A DNA stretch of 64,000 nt from Pseudomonadota bacterium (GTDB taxonomy: Bacteria; Pseudomonadota; Alphaproteobacteria; Rhizobiales; Rhizobiaceae), in NCBI GenBank assembly GCA_023404095.1, contig JAEYDD010000071.1, forward strand, positions 44,447-108,446, in the 5' to 3' direction. The position numbers and the translations under genes were made by a program. The notes beneath the pieces were generated by a model. The model saw nothing but the letters and a program-made list of their open reading frames with translations, was not told the DNA's origin and ran no database searches. Positions 25,997 to 34,549 of this stretch are shown here, one piece after another. Positions within the stretch are counted from its first letter, which is position 1, and the number at the start of each line of letters is the position of its first letter.

Positions 25997-27826
25997 TTAT
26001 TTGCTCGCTGCCGCACGAGCAAATTTCCCAACCACTTCTCCCTCGGCCAGTACATGCCCCTCCATTGCCTGAAGAACTGCGTCGCGCGTGGCGCCAGGCT
26101 CAAGATCAAGACTTTCCGTATCCAGCGCAAAGACCTGGAAATGATAGTTGTGAGCCGGGTCTTCGACGGGCGGCTTCGGGCCGGTGTAACCGGTCGACCC
26201 CGAGCTGTTCACACCCTGCTTGATGCCTTTCGGCTCGACCAAGGTCGGACCAGTCGGCAGACCTTCTCGCAGACTCGTTACACCGCCCGGGATATCATAG
26301 ACGATCCAATGCACGAAGGGTTTGGGTTGTGTGGCATCCGGATCGTCCGCAATCACAACGAATGACTTGGTAGCCTGCGGCGCATCGCTCCATTCCAGCT
26401 TCGGTGAGGCATTGTCGCCATCGGCAGCATGCTCGACCGGAATGGAACTGTCGTTCTGGAAACTGGAGCGGACGGAGATGGCCTGATCGCCCTTGGGCTT
26501 AACCAGTTCGATTGCGATTTTGGAGCCTGGCTGATCCTGTACGAGGTTCGGGATGGCAGCGACCTGTCTCCCGTTGGCAGGGCGGTCGTTCGCCGCACCT
26601 TCACTGCCATCATAGCTGACTCGATAAATCACGCCGTTGTCGTCGTCCGCAACGTAAAGAGCGCCATCCTGACCCACGGCGACACCCGCAAGCCGGCCAA
26701 GGTAGCCATAGCCGCCATTCTGTTGCTGAATCAGAAAGCCCTCCAGGAAGTGCTTCGAACCGACAGGCTTGCCATTCTCGAACTCGATACGAAGCACTTC
26801 ATAGCCGCTTGGCGGACGACGATTCCAGGAACCGCGCATCGCAACGAAGGCGTCACCACGGTACTCTTCCGGGAAGGCTTTGCCGTGGTAGAACGCCATC
26901 TGCATTGGTGCACTGTGGGCCGTGTGGCCGAGATCAGGCTCCGTCGACTGCTTCGCCCACTGCTCAAATGTCATGCCTTCCGGCGGATTGTCCTGCGGAT
27001 TGAACTCGCTCATGCCGTAAACATAAGGCCAGCCATACTGCTTGCCCTGTTCGATCCGGTTGAGCTCCTCGAGCTGCTCCTCGTCACCGAGCCAGTCAAT
27101 GCCGTGGTCGAAGCCATAAAGGACACCGCTGGTGGGTTCCCAGTCAAAGCCGATTGTATTGCGCAACCCCCGAGCGAATATGGTGCGGGAGCTTCCGTCC
27201 TTTTCCGCCCGGAGAATGGTGGCATTTTCGGGATTGCCTTCATCGCAGGCGTTGCAAGTGCTTCCGACAGATATGTAAAGCTTGTCGTCAGGACCGATTC
27301 CGAGCGTCCGGTTCGGATGCTGGCCGGCGTCTGGAAGATCGTTGATGATGCGGCTCAGTTCGCCGAATGTTCCGTCCTCGTTGACATCGGCGGTATAGAC
27401 ATCGTTGATCGATACGAGGAAGACCTTGTTGCCGTCGAAGGCGATGCCGTGTATGTCAGCACGGCTCGCCACTGTCTGCACGCTGTCCGCTTTACCGTCG
27501 TCGTTTTCGTCCTTCAGCATGATGACGTCACCGACCTTTCGGCGCGTCGCATAGAGAGTGCCGTCGTCGGACACGGCAAGCATGCGAGGATTGATCAGGT
27601 CACGAGCGAAGACTTCTACCTTGAACCCGTCCGGCGCCTTCAGCAAACTTGCGAGTTCTTGATCATCCTTCACTTCGATCTTCTCCGGTTCCAGGATCGA
27701 ACCCTGCACGACGACGTCCGAGTACTGCCCGACTTTTCCTTGCGGCTGCGCGATTGCCAAGGCGGTCGGCATAACAAGTGCTACGGCGGACACGGAAACT
27801 GCGAGGGAAAGAAGGCGAATGGCCAT
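25997..27826 (-). CDS. periplasmic PQQ-type sorbosone dehydrogenase fused to a YbhB/PEBP domain
   Basis: The 609-residue protein has an N-terminal signal peptide (LLSLAVSVSAVALVMPTALA). A six-bladed propeller of the soluble glucose/sorbosone dehydrogenase family follows (RTLGIGPDDKLYISVGSTCN; GFDHGIDWLGDEEQLEELNR; FVAMRGSWNRRPPSGYEVLR; LAGVAVGQDGALYVADDDNG). After about residue 440 comes a complete YbhB/YbcL phosphatidylethanolamine-binding domain (PKLEWSDAP; FVVIADDPDATQPKPFVHWI; GPKPPVEDPAHNYHFQVFAL). The dehydrogenase would oxidise a sugar aldehyde in the periplasm using PQQ. The PEBP role is unknown. No PQQ biosynthesis gene is nearby. Confidence 0.88.
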   Translation of the reverse strand: MAIRLLSLAVSVSAVALVMPTALAIAQPQGKVGQYSDVVVQGSILEPEKIEVKDDQELASLLKAPDGFKVEVFARDLINPRMLAVSDDGTLYATRRKVGDVIMLKDENDDGKADSVQTVASRADIHGIAFDGNKVFLVSINDVYTADVNEDGTFGELSRIINDLPDAGQHPNRTLGIGPDDKLYISVGSTCNACDEGNPENATILRAEKDGSSRTIFARGLRNTIGFDWEPTSGVLYGFDHGIDWLGDEEQLEELNRIEQGKQYGWPYVYGMSEFNPQDNPPEGMTFEQWAKQSTEPDLGHTAHSAPMQMAFYHGKAFPEEYRGDAFVAMRGSWNRRPPSGYEVLRIEFENGKPVGSKHFLEGFLIQQQNGGYGYLGRLAGVAVGQDGALYVADDDNGVIYRVSYDGSEGAANDRPANGRQVAAIPNLVQDQPGSKIAIELVKPKGDQAISVRSSFQNDSSIPVEHAADGDNASPKLEWSDAPQATKSFVVIADDPDATQPKPFVHWIVYDIPGGVTSLREGLPTGPTLVEPKGIKQGVNSSGSTGYTGPKPPVEDPAHNYHFQVFALDTESLDLEPGATRDAVLQAMEGHVLAEGEVVGKFARAAASK

Positions 27827-28255
27827 CTGCGGCTCCTACGGCTCGGTCGAAAGCTCTCTAACCGCAGCAAAGCGTCATAAGTTCCGAAACGTGGAGACGG
27901 TTTTGTCCAACACTGCTGGAACCTCCCTTGCCTCTTCCCGTTCACTCTCACTTAGCGATCTGCGCCGCGAGCTGGTTGCAAACCCTTATCGGAAGCCAGA
28001 TATTCTCTCTCCTTCGCTTGCGCGAATTAATGCTTACTTCAACCGAACTTTCTAATAAACAATATCAAGACAAAACAACGCTGGTAAGTTGAGAAGATTC
28101 TCGACGTTTAACCGTCGACAGGCCCAAGCAGAGTTTCCGAGCTTCAGACCTATTCTTGCCAGACGCGTGCGTCCCTAGGTCAGCGAGGGCAGAGTTTCTC
28201 GCTCAGACGCGATCCTTCCGCTCAAGCGCTTTCAAATGATCGAGGCACGCCCCTT
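27827..28255. other. intergenic region, no supported gene
   Basis: Only a short plus-strand frame (27819-28055) is open and it has no features of a protein. The region probably holds the promoter of the dehydrogenase fusion on its left and the 3' end of the nucleotidyltransferase transcript on its right. Confidence 0.35.
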
Positions 28256-29116
28256 TCACCAATTCGAGCAGCAGACTTGTACGCCCCCAAGCCAGACGAG
28301 CGCTTCAGCGCTGATTTCGAAATGCTTTGAATACCGAGCCTTTACGTAGGCTTCGTTTAGCGTGTTAAACCAAGCTCGTTCGCGGTGCTGATCGCGCGGA
28401 AACGCGACAGCCAGCCGGCGGTCCTGTTCCTCCGCAAGTGATCGGAGAAATTTGACGTTGTGTGATGGCGGTGCGTAGTTTGTCAGCGTCAAAAGCACGC
28501 CCGAATACGCTTGCTCCAAGGCTTGGTGGAGCAAGAATGCCGCCTCCTTTTCCATCCCGGTTCCTAATGCATTCCTCGAAAGAGCAGAATAGTTTTGCGC
28601 TGTCTTGTACCGCTGCTCGAAGTGTTCGCTTGCCAACCGAAATTGTTCAATTTTAGTGAGCACCTGGGGCTCGGCCAGTGGCTCATCATCCAGCTCGTAG
28701 AGGACCACGCCCTCTTTGCGAATGTCGGAGAAGAAGTACTGCCCCTCCTTCAGGTAAGCATTCACTTCCCGTCTGGTATGCACGATGAAACTGACCGGCG
28801 TTTCCACCATCGGATCGCGGTTCAGCCTGTCGGCCGCCTTGTGCCAGAACGCCGCGAAATCGCAGAGCTTGCGATGGTTGACGATGATCAACAGATCGAA
28901 GTCCGACCGATACCCCTTCATCGTGAACGGCTCGTCGACCCAGCCCCCCTTCGCGTAGGAGCCGAACAAAATGATTTTGAGGATGCGCCCACGCTTCTTG
29001 AAGCCTGCGGTCCCTTCCTTCAGCGCGTCCTCGAACTCTTCATGAAGGATCTCAAGGACGCGCGCCAGTTCCCGCTGCTTGCGGGGCGGCATATGATCGA
29101 GGGAGGACTTCATCAT
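28256..29116 (-). CDS. nucleotidyltransferase-HEPN fusion protein (MNT/HEPN)
   Basis: The first ATG at 29116 gives 286 residues; a TTG at 29143 is the longest alternative. Residues ~20-140 form a minimal nucleotidyltransferase with GS motif ILFGSYAKGGWVDEP and acidic motif YRSDFDLLIIV. Residues ~150-280 form a HEPN domain (FRLASEHFEQRYKTAQNYSA; LLHQALEQAYSGVLLTL; AYVKARYSKHFEIS with the Arg...His feature). Two-gene MNT/HEPN pairs are toxin-antitoxin systems in which the transferase AMPylates the HEPN RNase. Here both are in one chain, as in kanamycin-transferase-like proteins. The role is undetermined. Confidence 0.8.
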   Translation of the reverse strand: MMKSSLDHMPPRKQRELARVLEILHEEFEDALKEGTAGFKKRGRILKIILFGSYAKGGWVDEPFTMKGYRSDFDLLIIVNHRKLCDFAAFWHKAADRLNRDPMVETPVSFIVHTRREVNAYLKEGQYFFSDIRKEGVVLYELDDEPLAEPQVLTKIEQFRLASEHFEQRYKTAQNYSALSRNALGTGMEKEAAFLLHQALEQAYSGVLLTLTNYAPPSHNVKFLRSLAEEQDRRLAVAFPRDQHRERAWFNTLNEAYVKARYSKHFEISAEALVWLGGVQVCCSNW

Positions 29117-29143
29117 GGACAGGGCGATAATTCCAAAGGGCAA

Positions 29144-29519
29144 GCGTCAACAGACCAGGTACGTCTAAGTGGTTGTAGATACTACATCAAGCAACCCCCT
29201 TCCGAAATCTGCTTCATGCATGAGCGTCAGGATAGCTCTGTCGCAAGGAGGTATCGCTCGCGTTTGGCCTTCCGCAGGTGACTCGCTAAGGCTACGTGCC
29301 GCTCCAACCCGCGTCTAGCGGCCTCAGCTCTTCACAAATATTTATATTATAGTTTCCTCTTTCGATGCTCTGCGCGCTTGGCCGACATAGAGTCGCGGTC
29401 TATTATTCCCGCAGCAGTTGTCCAAGGTCGAGGCTCGCGGCCCTAAGGTCGCCACCAGGGCAACCGACGAAGCGCCCATCACGATACGCAATGCGCGGGA
29501 GGCAGGTCGAGGAACGGTC
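29144..29519. other. intergenic region between MNT-HEPN and a small XRE gene
   Basis: No gene is supported. A short dyad TGTAG-ATA-CTACA lies at 29173-29185, about 57 bases upstream of the MNT-HEPN start, and could be a regulator site. The right part is upstream of the XRE-like gene and is AT-rich at 29336-29352. Confidence 0.3.
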
Positions 29520-29726
29520 ATGACAATTCAGAACGCCGCGGAGCTCGTCAAGGCACTTGCCGAAGAAGCGACACAACAGAACATGCGCCCTGGCGATTTG
29601 GCAGAGCAAACAGGCCTCCCGATCGAACGTCTGAACCTACTCCACTCCGGCGGCTGGGAGACGCTGACTGTGCGGGAGATCGCCCTCATCCTGGAGGCGC
29701 TCGAACTCGACCTGAGAACCCTCTGA
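29520..29726 (+). CDS. small XRE-like helix-turn-helix protein
   Basis: ATG at 29520 after GAGGAA gives 68 residues. The sequence has an HTH of the Cro/XRE kind (MRPGDLAEQTGLPIERLNLL, then LTVREIALILEALELDLRTL). It is the size of a stand-alone antitoxin or phage-type repressor. The open frame extends to 29418 without a ribosome site. It is divergent from the MNT-HEPN gene about 400 bases away; a functional link is only possible. Confidence 0.6.
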   Translation: MTIQNAAELVKALAEEATQQNMRPGDLAEQTGLPIERLNLLHSGGWETLTVREIALILEALELDLRTL

Positions 29727-29744
29727 CAGTCGCCGCGAAGCAGG

Positions 29745-30213
29745 AGCGTGTTCGGATCGTCGAACTGTCCCGCCCCAAGACCATGCGCGTTCAACGACTT
29801 CAGCAATTGCATAGGTTGGCAGCGTGGTCGCCCCCGACGGATGGACGGCGGCAAAGGCGAAACCCAAGGAAACAAGCCCGGCCCTTACATCGACTACGGT
29901 ACCGTCCAGGTCCGCTGCGCAGACGACGAAGACGGCAGCGTCCTTCGCGGCACCAACCGGTTGGCACGCAATTCCTGTGGGAAAAGCGCTGCGAGTGCAC
30001 CGATCGAGCACAGTCCGCAATCGCCTTCCTCACCATCCGGCACGTTATAGCGGGCGCCTCCCCGAAGACAGGACTGCACTCCGAACCACCTGAACTTCCG
30101 GCCTCCATGGCGCCACGTGTCATCCGTTTCGAAACGAACTTCCACAGGAAAGGAAATCACGCCCTCCTGCGCGGGGGCCGGCCGGGAGAGCAAACCAGGA
30201 AGAGTATCGACAT
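29745..30213 (-). pseudogene. staphylococcal-nuclease-like (thermonuclease family) protein, frameshifted
   Basis: The minus strand carries a nuclease-like protein in three pieces: MSILFLVCS (start near 30213, just after the upstream stop), then DDTWRHGGRKFRWFGVQSCL and VPDGEEGDCGLCSIGALAAL, then VFVVCAADLDGTVVDVRAGL, VSLGFAFAAVHPS and YAIAEVVERAWSWGG. The last block matches the end of SNase-like proteins (..G.DL...LV..G.A.A......Y...E..A...). Relatives accompany rhizobial VirB clusters. At least two frameshifts are needed. Confidence 0.5.
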
Positions 30214-30214
30214 C

Positions 30215-30838
30215 TCAGTCCGCTTTCTGGAAGCCCATCGATCGCGCAAGAGACAGCGATTCCGCAAGGTCCGGGCGCCGGGAACGACCTGCCGCCGTTT
30301 GACCAATCGCGGCGAGGCCCAAAAACACCATACCGTCGTCATCGTTCACCGTTCGAAACGCTTCTCCGTCGCCGCCGACCAGCAGAAAGCACGAGGCCGG
30401 CAACGCTTGCACTTGCCCCTCATCGAGCACGAGGGTCTTGCAGAGGATGACGCTGGCGCGGCCGTTGTAGATGGCTCCCGCATAGTCGCGGGCCGCGTCG
30501 ACACAACGCCAGACCTGCACGCGATTATAGATGACCCGGTCTGCCGGACACGGGCTCAGTCCCCGCAGCGTGATCCGCCAGTTTCCGATCCCGCGTTCGG
30601 TGGGGCCGACGATTTCGACATCGTGGTTCAGTTTTTCCATCGTGCGCGCCGCCAGATTTCCCGCGGCATCAAATCGTTCGAGTACGAAGATCTTCGCACC
30701 CTTCTCGGCGAACTGACGCAGGTAGCGCGGCGACGGCTCCCCATATGGATCTTCCCCGTCGGCAGCAGAATGGGCCCTGCCGGCGACCAGGAAGAGCGTG
30801 AGGGCAGCGGTTATCCATGGTTGCGTTCCTGAGGACAT
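30215..30838 (-). CDS. exported hypothetical protein, divergent from the virB operon
   Basis: With ATG at 30838 the product has 207 residues and a signal peptide (WITAALTLFLVAGRAHS-AAD). The mature part is a Cys-containing periplasmic domain (MEKLNHDVEIVGPTERGIGN; WRITLRGLSPCPADRVIYNR; QVWRCVDAARDYAGAI). I do not recognise the family. It is divergent from virB1 across the palindromic promoter region, which suggests co-regulation with conjugation. The nuclease relic follows directly. Confidence 0.6.
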   Translation of the reverse strand: MSSGTQPWITAALTLFLVAGRAHSAADGEDPYGEPSPRYLRQFAEKGAKIFVLERFDAAGNLAARTMEKLNHDVEIVGPTERGIGNWRITLRGLSPCPADRVIYNRVQVWRCVDAARDYAGAIYNGRASVILCKTLVLDEGQVQALPASCFLLVGGDGEAFRTVNDDDGMVFLGLAAIGQTAAGRSRRPDLAESLSLARSMGFQKAD

Positions 30839-30853
30839 CTGGGCTTTCCCCGG

Positions 30854-30882
30854 TTGACACGAAATTACTCGGCGAATAAAAT
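30854..30882 (+). promoter_or_regulatory. sigma70-type promoter of the virB operon
   Basis: TTGACA (30854-30859), a 17-base spacer and TAAAAT (30877-30882) form a near-perfect housekeeping promoter. It lies 40 bases before the virB1 start and is the only good promoter upstream of the 13-kb T4SS cluster. The -10 lies inside a palindrome (30870-30897), so the strong promoter is probably repressed. Confidence 0.75.
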
Positions 30883-30897
30883 ATAGTTTACTCGCCG
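30870..30897. promoter_or_regulatory. 28-bp palindromic operator over the virB -10 box
   Basis: CGGCGA (30870-30875) pairs with TCGCCG (30892-30897), and pairing continues inward: 12 of 14 base pairs match around 30883/30884. A direct repeat TTACTCGsCG is also present at 30865-30874 and 30888-30897. Position over the -10 suggests repressor control of both virB and the divergent exported-protein gene. The regulator is not identified. Confidence 0.65.
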
Positions 30898-30921
30898 GAA
30901 TCATCAACCGAGAATACGAAT

Positions 30922-31479
30922 TTGAAAAAGCACCTTCTTCCACTCCTGCTCTTTCTGTCGACTACGAGAGCGAATGCGTGCGCACCGGTCGATCAAGATC
31001 GCGTTGCCGAGATGGTCGAGACCATTGCGAATGAACTGAAACTGGATCCGGCCCTGGCGCTCGCTGTGGTTGATGTCGAGAGTGCCGGGGGCAAGCACCA
31101 GGTCTCCGACGCCGGTGCCATCGGCATCATGCAGCTAATGCCCGAGACCGCCTTCGACTATGGCGTGATCGACCGATGCGACCCAGAGTCGAACATCCGG
31201 GCCGGCCTCCGCTACCTCAAGAAACTGTATAGCGAGTTTGACGATCCCCTGTTGATGCTTGCCGCCTACAACGCCGGCCCAGAGCGCATCTATCAAAGGG
31301 GCGGCATCCCCGAGTTCAACGAAACGGCCCAGTACATCGTCAAGGTCATGAACCGCTGGACGCTGAACGGCAAGGCATCGGCGGCCGAGGAAAAGCGCCG
31401 AGTTAACAGCAACCCCAAGGAGACGGCAGCCCTCGTGACCTCTCCCTGGCGGGACCAACACGTCTGGACCGCCGAATAG
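30922..31479 (+). CDS. virB1: VirB1-like lytic transglycosylase
   Basis: The 185-residue protein starts with TTG at 30922; no better start exists because the signal peptide (KKHLLPLLLFLSTTRANA) begins there. The SLT domain has catalytic Glu in VVDVESAGGKHQVSDAGAIG, then IMQLMPETAFDYGV, and YNAGPERI. It cuts peptidoglycan in the periplasm to make room for the T4SS channel. First gene of the operon; no strong ribosome site is visible. Confidence 0.88.
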   Translation: MKKHLLPLLLFLSTTRANACAPVDQDRVAEMVETIANELKLDPALALAVVDVESAGGKHQVSDAGAIGIMQLMPETAFDYGVIDRCDPESNIRAGLRYLKKLYSEFDDPLLMLAAYNAGPERIYQRGGIPEFNETAQYIVKVMNRWTLNGKASAAEEKRRVNSNPKETAALVTSPWRDQHVWTAE

Positions 31480-31525
31480 CGCCCGTCCCGTTAGCCTCAT
31501 CCTCCCAAGATCAGAAGGACATTCA

Positions 31526-31849
31526 ATGAGCATCTCTCTGAAGACGCAGCACCTGCGCGGTAAGGTTCCTCTGTCGCTGGCGTTGCTCGCAACGTCTATC
31601 GCGCTGGTTCCGGATGCGGCTTATGCGCGATCGGCGACGCCGATCGAAGGTATTCTCGACTGGGCCGTCGGCTTGCTCCAGGGCAATGTCGGTCGCTCTC
31701 TCATGATCATCGCCGTCTGCTTCTGCGGTTTTCTGTTCCTGACCGGGCGTATGGCGTGGAACGTGGCGATCTCGATCATCATCGGCATAGCCTTCATTTT
31801 CGGCGCCGCCGAACTTGTCGACGCCATGAAGTCGGCGGGCGGTGCCTGA
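31526..31849 (+). CDS. virB2: VirB2-like major pilin
   Basis: The 107-residue TrbC/VirB2 family pilin has a long signal sequence (MSISLKTQHLRGKVPLSLAL ... VPDAAYA) and two membrane helices (SLMIIAVCFCGFLFLTGRMA; WNVAISIIIGIAFIFGAAEL) that assemble into the conjugative pilus. AAGGACATTCA precedes the ATG. It overlaps the longest virB3 frame. Confidence 0.9.
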   Translation: MSISLKTQHLRGKVPLSLALLATSIALVPDAAYARSATPIEGILDWAVGLLQGNVGRSLMIIAVCFCGFLFLTGRMAWNVAISIIIGIAFIFGAAELVDAMKSAGGA

Positions 31850-31850
31850 C

Positions 31851-32141
31851 ATGCGTGACGACGCTCCCGATGTTGAGCCGCTGATACAGCCGCTGACACG
31901 GCCGCCGATGTATTTCGGCGTCGACATCATCGTGTTTGTGTTCAACGGGATTGTGGCGATCGTCGTCTTCATCGCATCGTCGAATTTCCTGGCGCCACTA
32001 ATCGTCCTGCCAGTCCATTTCATCGCGCTATACCTGTGCCAACGGGACATCCACATCGTCCGCGTCGTGCACGTGCACCTCGCGATGCGCCAGGCAATAC
32101 ACAACAGGCGTTTCTGGAAAGCAGGGAGCTACGCCCCATGA
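31851..32141 (+). CDS. virB3: VirB3-like inner-membrane component
   Basis: ATG at 31851 gives 96 residues; a GTG at 31842 inside virB2 is possible. The protein has the RPPMYFGVD motif and hydrophobic segments of VirB3 (IIVFVFNGIVAIVVFIASS; FLAPLIVLPVHFIALYL). It links the VirB4 ATPase to the inner-membrane complex. Its stop overlaps the virB4 ATG (ATGA). Confidence 0.88.
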   Translation: MRDDAPDVEPLIQPLTRPPMYFGVDIIVFVFNGIVAIVVFIASSNFLAPLIVLPVHFIALYLCQRDIHIVRVVHVHLAMRQAIHNRRFWKAGSYAP

Positions 32142-34549
32142 ATATCGTCAATCACAACCTGAAGTTCGGCCGGGAGCGCGCCCGCGACCTTGGGATCGGC
32201 ACCCACGTCCCGTATCTTCGGCATGTGGACGAGGAGACGATCGTTACCAAGTCCGGCCTGCTGCTGCAGGTCATTCGACTTTCCGGCCTTCCCTACCAGA
32301 CCATGGACCAGGCGGAGATCAATGCCCGCCTCGCCAACCGCAACATGACGGTCCGCTCACTGGGATCGTCGCGATTCGCGCTTTATGCCACGATCATCCG
32401 CCGGCAGATCCAGCCGGCGATAGACGGCACTTTCGACAACCCTTTCGCAGCCGAGCTGAATGCTCGCTACATGGACGGGCTGAGGTACAAGACGATGTTC
32501 GTGAACGAGCTGTACCTGACGGTCATTCGGCGACCGATGACCGGCCGCGCAGGCAAGGTTGACCGAATGTTCGACATCTTCCGAATGGCGGACAACGAGG
32601 TCGAGGCGCGCGGCGAGGCGCTGCGCGACTTAAAGGACATGGTTTCGGGCATTGTCGGCGACTTCCGCTCGTACCGCCCGGAAATTCTGTCCTGTGTCAC
32701 CCGCGACGGTGGGCTCTACTCGGAACCGGCTGAGTTCTTCGCCAAGATCCTCGCTGCCGGTGACGAGCGAACAATGCCTCTGCCCCGCATGTCGCTGGCC
32801 GACTATGTCGGAACCGGCCGGATCATGTTCGGGCGCAAGGCGATGGAAATCTGGTCGGCGGATGGCGCGAGCTCGAAAGTCGCTGCCATGGTGTCGATCA
32901 AGGAGTACCCCCCAATGACGACGCCCGGCCAGCTCGATGGGCTGCTGCGCCTTCCCTACGAATTCATCGTCACCCACTCCTTCGCGCCGGAAGACCGCAC
33001 GACGGTCACGGAGGCGGTCGCTACCATCAGCCGGCAGGTCGCCAATTCCGACGATGGCGGCACGGCGGTCGAAGACGATATCGAAACGGCGCGCGACCGG
33101 CTGGCCTCGGGCGAGGTCGTGTTCGGCAAACACCATATGACCGTCGCGGTATTCGAACGCGACCTTTCGCGCCTGAACCGCGCCGTCGCCGAGGTCACCG
33201 CCGAGCTGGCGCGCATGGGTGTCGTCGCCGTGCGCGAAGACCTCAATCAGGAAGCGGCCTGGTGGGCACAGTTGCCGACAAACTTCACCTATATCGCCCG
33301 TCAAGGGCTGATCTCGTCGGTCAACTTCGCCGGGCTGTTCTCCGCGCATAGCTTCCCGTCGGGGCAGATACAGAAAGTCCATTGGGGGCTGCCGATCTCG
33401 CTCCTGGAGACTACAAGCCAGACGGCTTACTTCTTCAATTTCCATGAGGCGGACGTCGGCAACTTCACCGTCATCGGCCCGACCGGCTCCGGCAAGACGG
33501 TGGCACTTTCGTTTCTTTTGGCGCAAGGCATGCGCGTCGAGCCGCGGCCGCGATGCGTCTTCATCGACAAGGACCGGGGTGGCGAGATCTTCGTGCGCGC
33601 CCTGGGCGGGCGCTACGAGCGATTATCGCCGGGCGAGCCTACCGGCTTTGCGCCCCTACAGCTCGAAGACACGCCCGCCAATCGGAGCTTTGGCAAGACG
33701 CTGGTTTCCTATCTCGTCACGCCGTCGGAACGGGTGCTCAATGCCGAGGAGATGGCGGTCATTTCCGATGCGGTCGACAACATCTTCACCGATTTCGAGC
33801 GACCGCAGCGGCGACTAGACATGCTCTCGGAAGCGCTGCGCGGCAGGATGCGATCAGCCATTGGCGACCTTGCCGACCGACTGACGGAATGGACCACCGG
33901 CGACAAGGGCTGGCTGTTCAACAACCCGACTGACGGGCTTGATTTTGCCCGTTCGGTGATTGGCTTCGACATGACGGAGATCCTCTCCGACAAGCGGACG
34001 CGTTCGGCGGCTCTCCTGTACATGTTTCATCGCATCCAGGAGATCCTCGATGGCCGCCCTTCGATGATTTTCTTGGACGAAGGGTGGCGCCTGCTCGATG
34101 ACGAGGTCTTTTCCGGTTTCATCAAGGACTGGCTCAAAACCATTCGCAAGATGAATGGCATTGTCGGCTTCGGCACGCAGTCTGCGGCCGATGTGGTGCG
34201 CTCCGATCTGAGCGACACGATCATCGAACAGACGATGACCAATATCTTCTTTCCGAACGCATCAGCCGACGAGGGGAGCTACCGCAAGGCATTCGGGCTC
34301 TCGGAAAAGGAATTTCGCTTCGTGAGGCAGGCGGACAAGGCGAGCCGCACCTTCCTCATCAAGCACGCTCAAGACTCGGTCATCGCCCGGCTCGATCTCT
34401 CGGCAATGCCAGATCTCGTGAAAGTGCTGTCCGGGCGGCCGGAGACGGTGCAGGAGTGTCAGGCACTGCGCGAAACCTATGGCGGCGAGCCGGCAGCCTG
34501 GCTACCGCATTTTTGCGGCTGGACGATCCCGGAGGCGTCCAATGCGTAG
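32138..34549 (+). CDS. virB4: VirB4 ATPase of the type IV secretion system
   Basis: The ATG at 32138 overlaps the virB3 stop and gives 803 residues. CagE/TrbE-type N-terminal domain, then Walker A VIGPTGSGKTVALSF and Walker B MIFLDEGWRLLDDEVFSGF, with conserved GFGTQSAADVV after it. VirB4 drives pilus biogenesis and substrate transfer at the inner membrane. Length is normal for the family (~790). Its stop overlaps the start of the next gene. Confidence 0.95.
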   Translation: MNIVNHNLKFGRERARDLGIGTHVPYLRHVDEETIVTKSGLLLQVIRLSGLPYQTMDQAEINARLANRNMTVRSLGSSRFALYATIIRRQIQPAIDGTFDNPFAAELNARYMDGLRYKTMFVNELYLTVIRRPMTGRAGKVDRMFDIFRMADNEVEARGEALRDLKDMVSGIVGDFRSYRPEILSCVTRDGGLYSEPAEFFAKILAAGDERTMPLPRMSLADYVGTGRIMFGRKAMEIWSADGASSKVAAMVSIKEYPPMTTPGQLDGLLRLPYEFIVTHSFAPEDRTTVTEAVATISRQVANSDDGGTAVEDDIETARDRLASGEVVFGKHHMTVAVFERDLSRLNRAVAEVTAELARMGVVAVREDLNQEAAWWAQLPTNFTYIARQGLISSVNFAGLFSAHSFPSGQIQKVHWGLPISLLETTSQTAYFFNFHEADVGNFTVIGPTGSGKTVALSFLLAQGMRVEPRPRCVFIDKDRGGEIFVRALGGRYERLSPGEPTGFAPLQLEDTPANRSFGKTLVSYLVTPSERVLNAEEMAVISDAVDNIFTDFERPQRRLDMLSEALRGRMRSAIGDLADRLTEWTTGDKGWLFNNPTDGLDFARSVIGFDMTEILSDKRTRSAALLYMFHRIQEILDGRPSMIFLDEGWRLLDDEVFSGFIKDWLKTIRKMNGIVGFGTQSAADVVRSDLSDTIIEQTMTNIFFPNASADEGSYRKAFGLSEKEFRFVRQADKASRTFLIKHAQDSVIARLDLSAMPDLVKVLSGRPETVQECQALRETYGGEPAAWLPHFCGWTIPEASNA

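Noticed and set aside
26429..27880. 483-codon plus-strand open frame antisense to the PQQ dehydrogenase
   Set aside because: It is a mirror of a high-GC gene; the minus-strand product has a signal peptide and two complete domains, while the plus frame matches nothing.
29783..30832. 349-codon plus-strand frame opposite the exported protein and nuclease relic
   Set aside because: Basic, low-complexity product without motifs; the minus strand carries a signal peptide and recognisable nuclease blocks.
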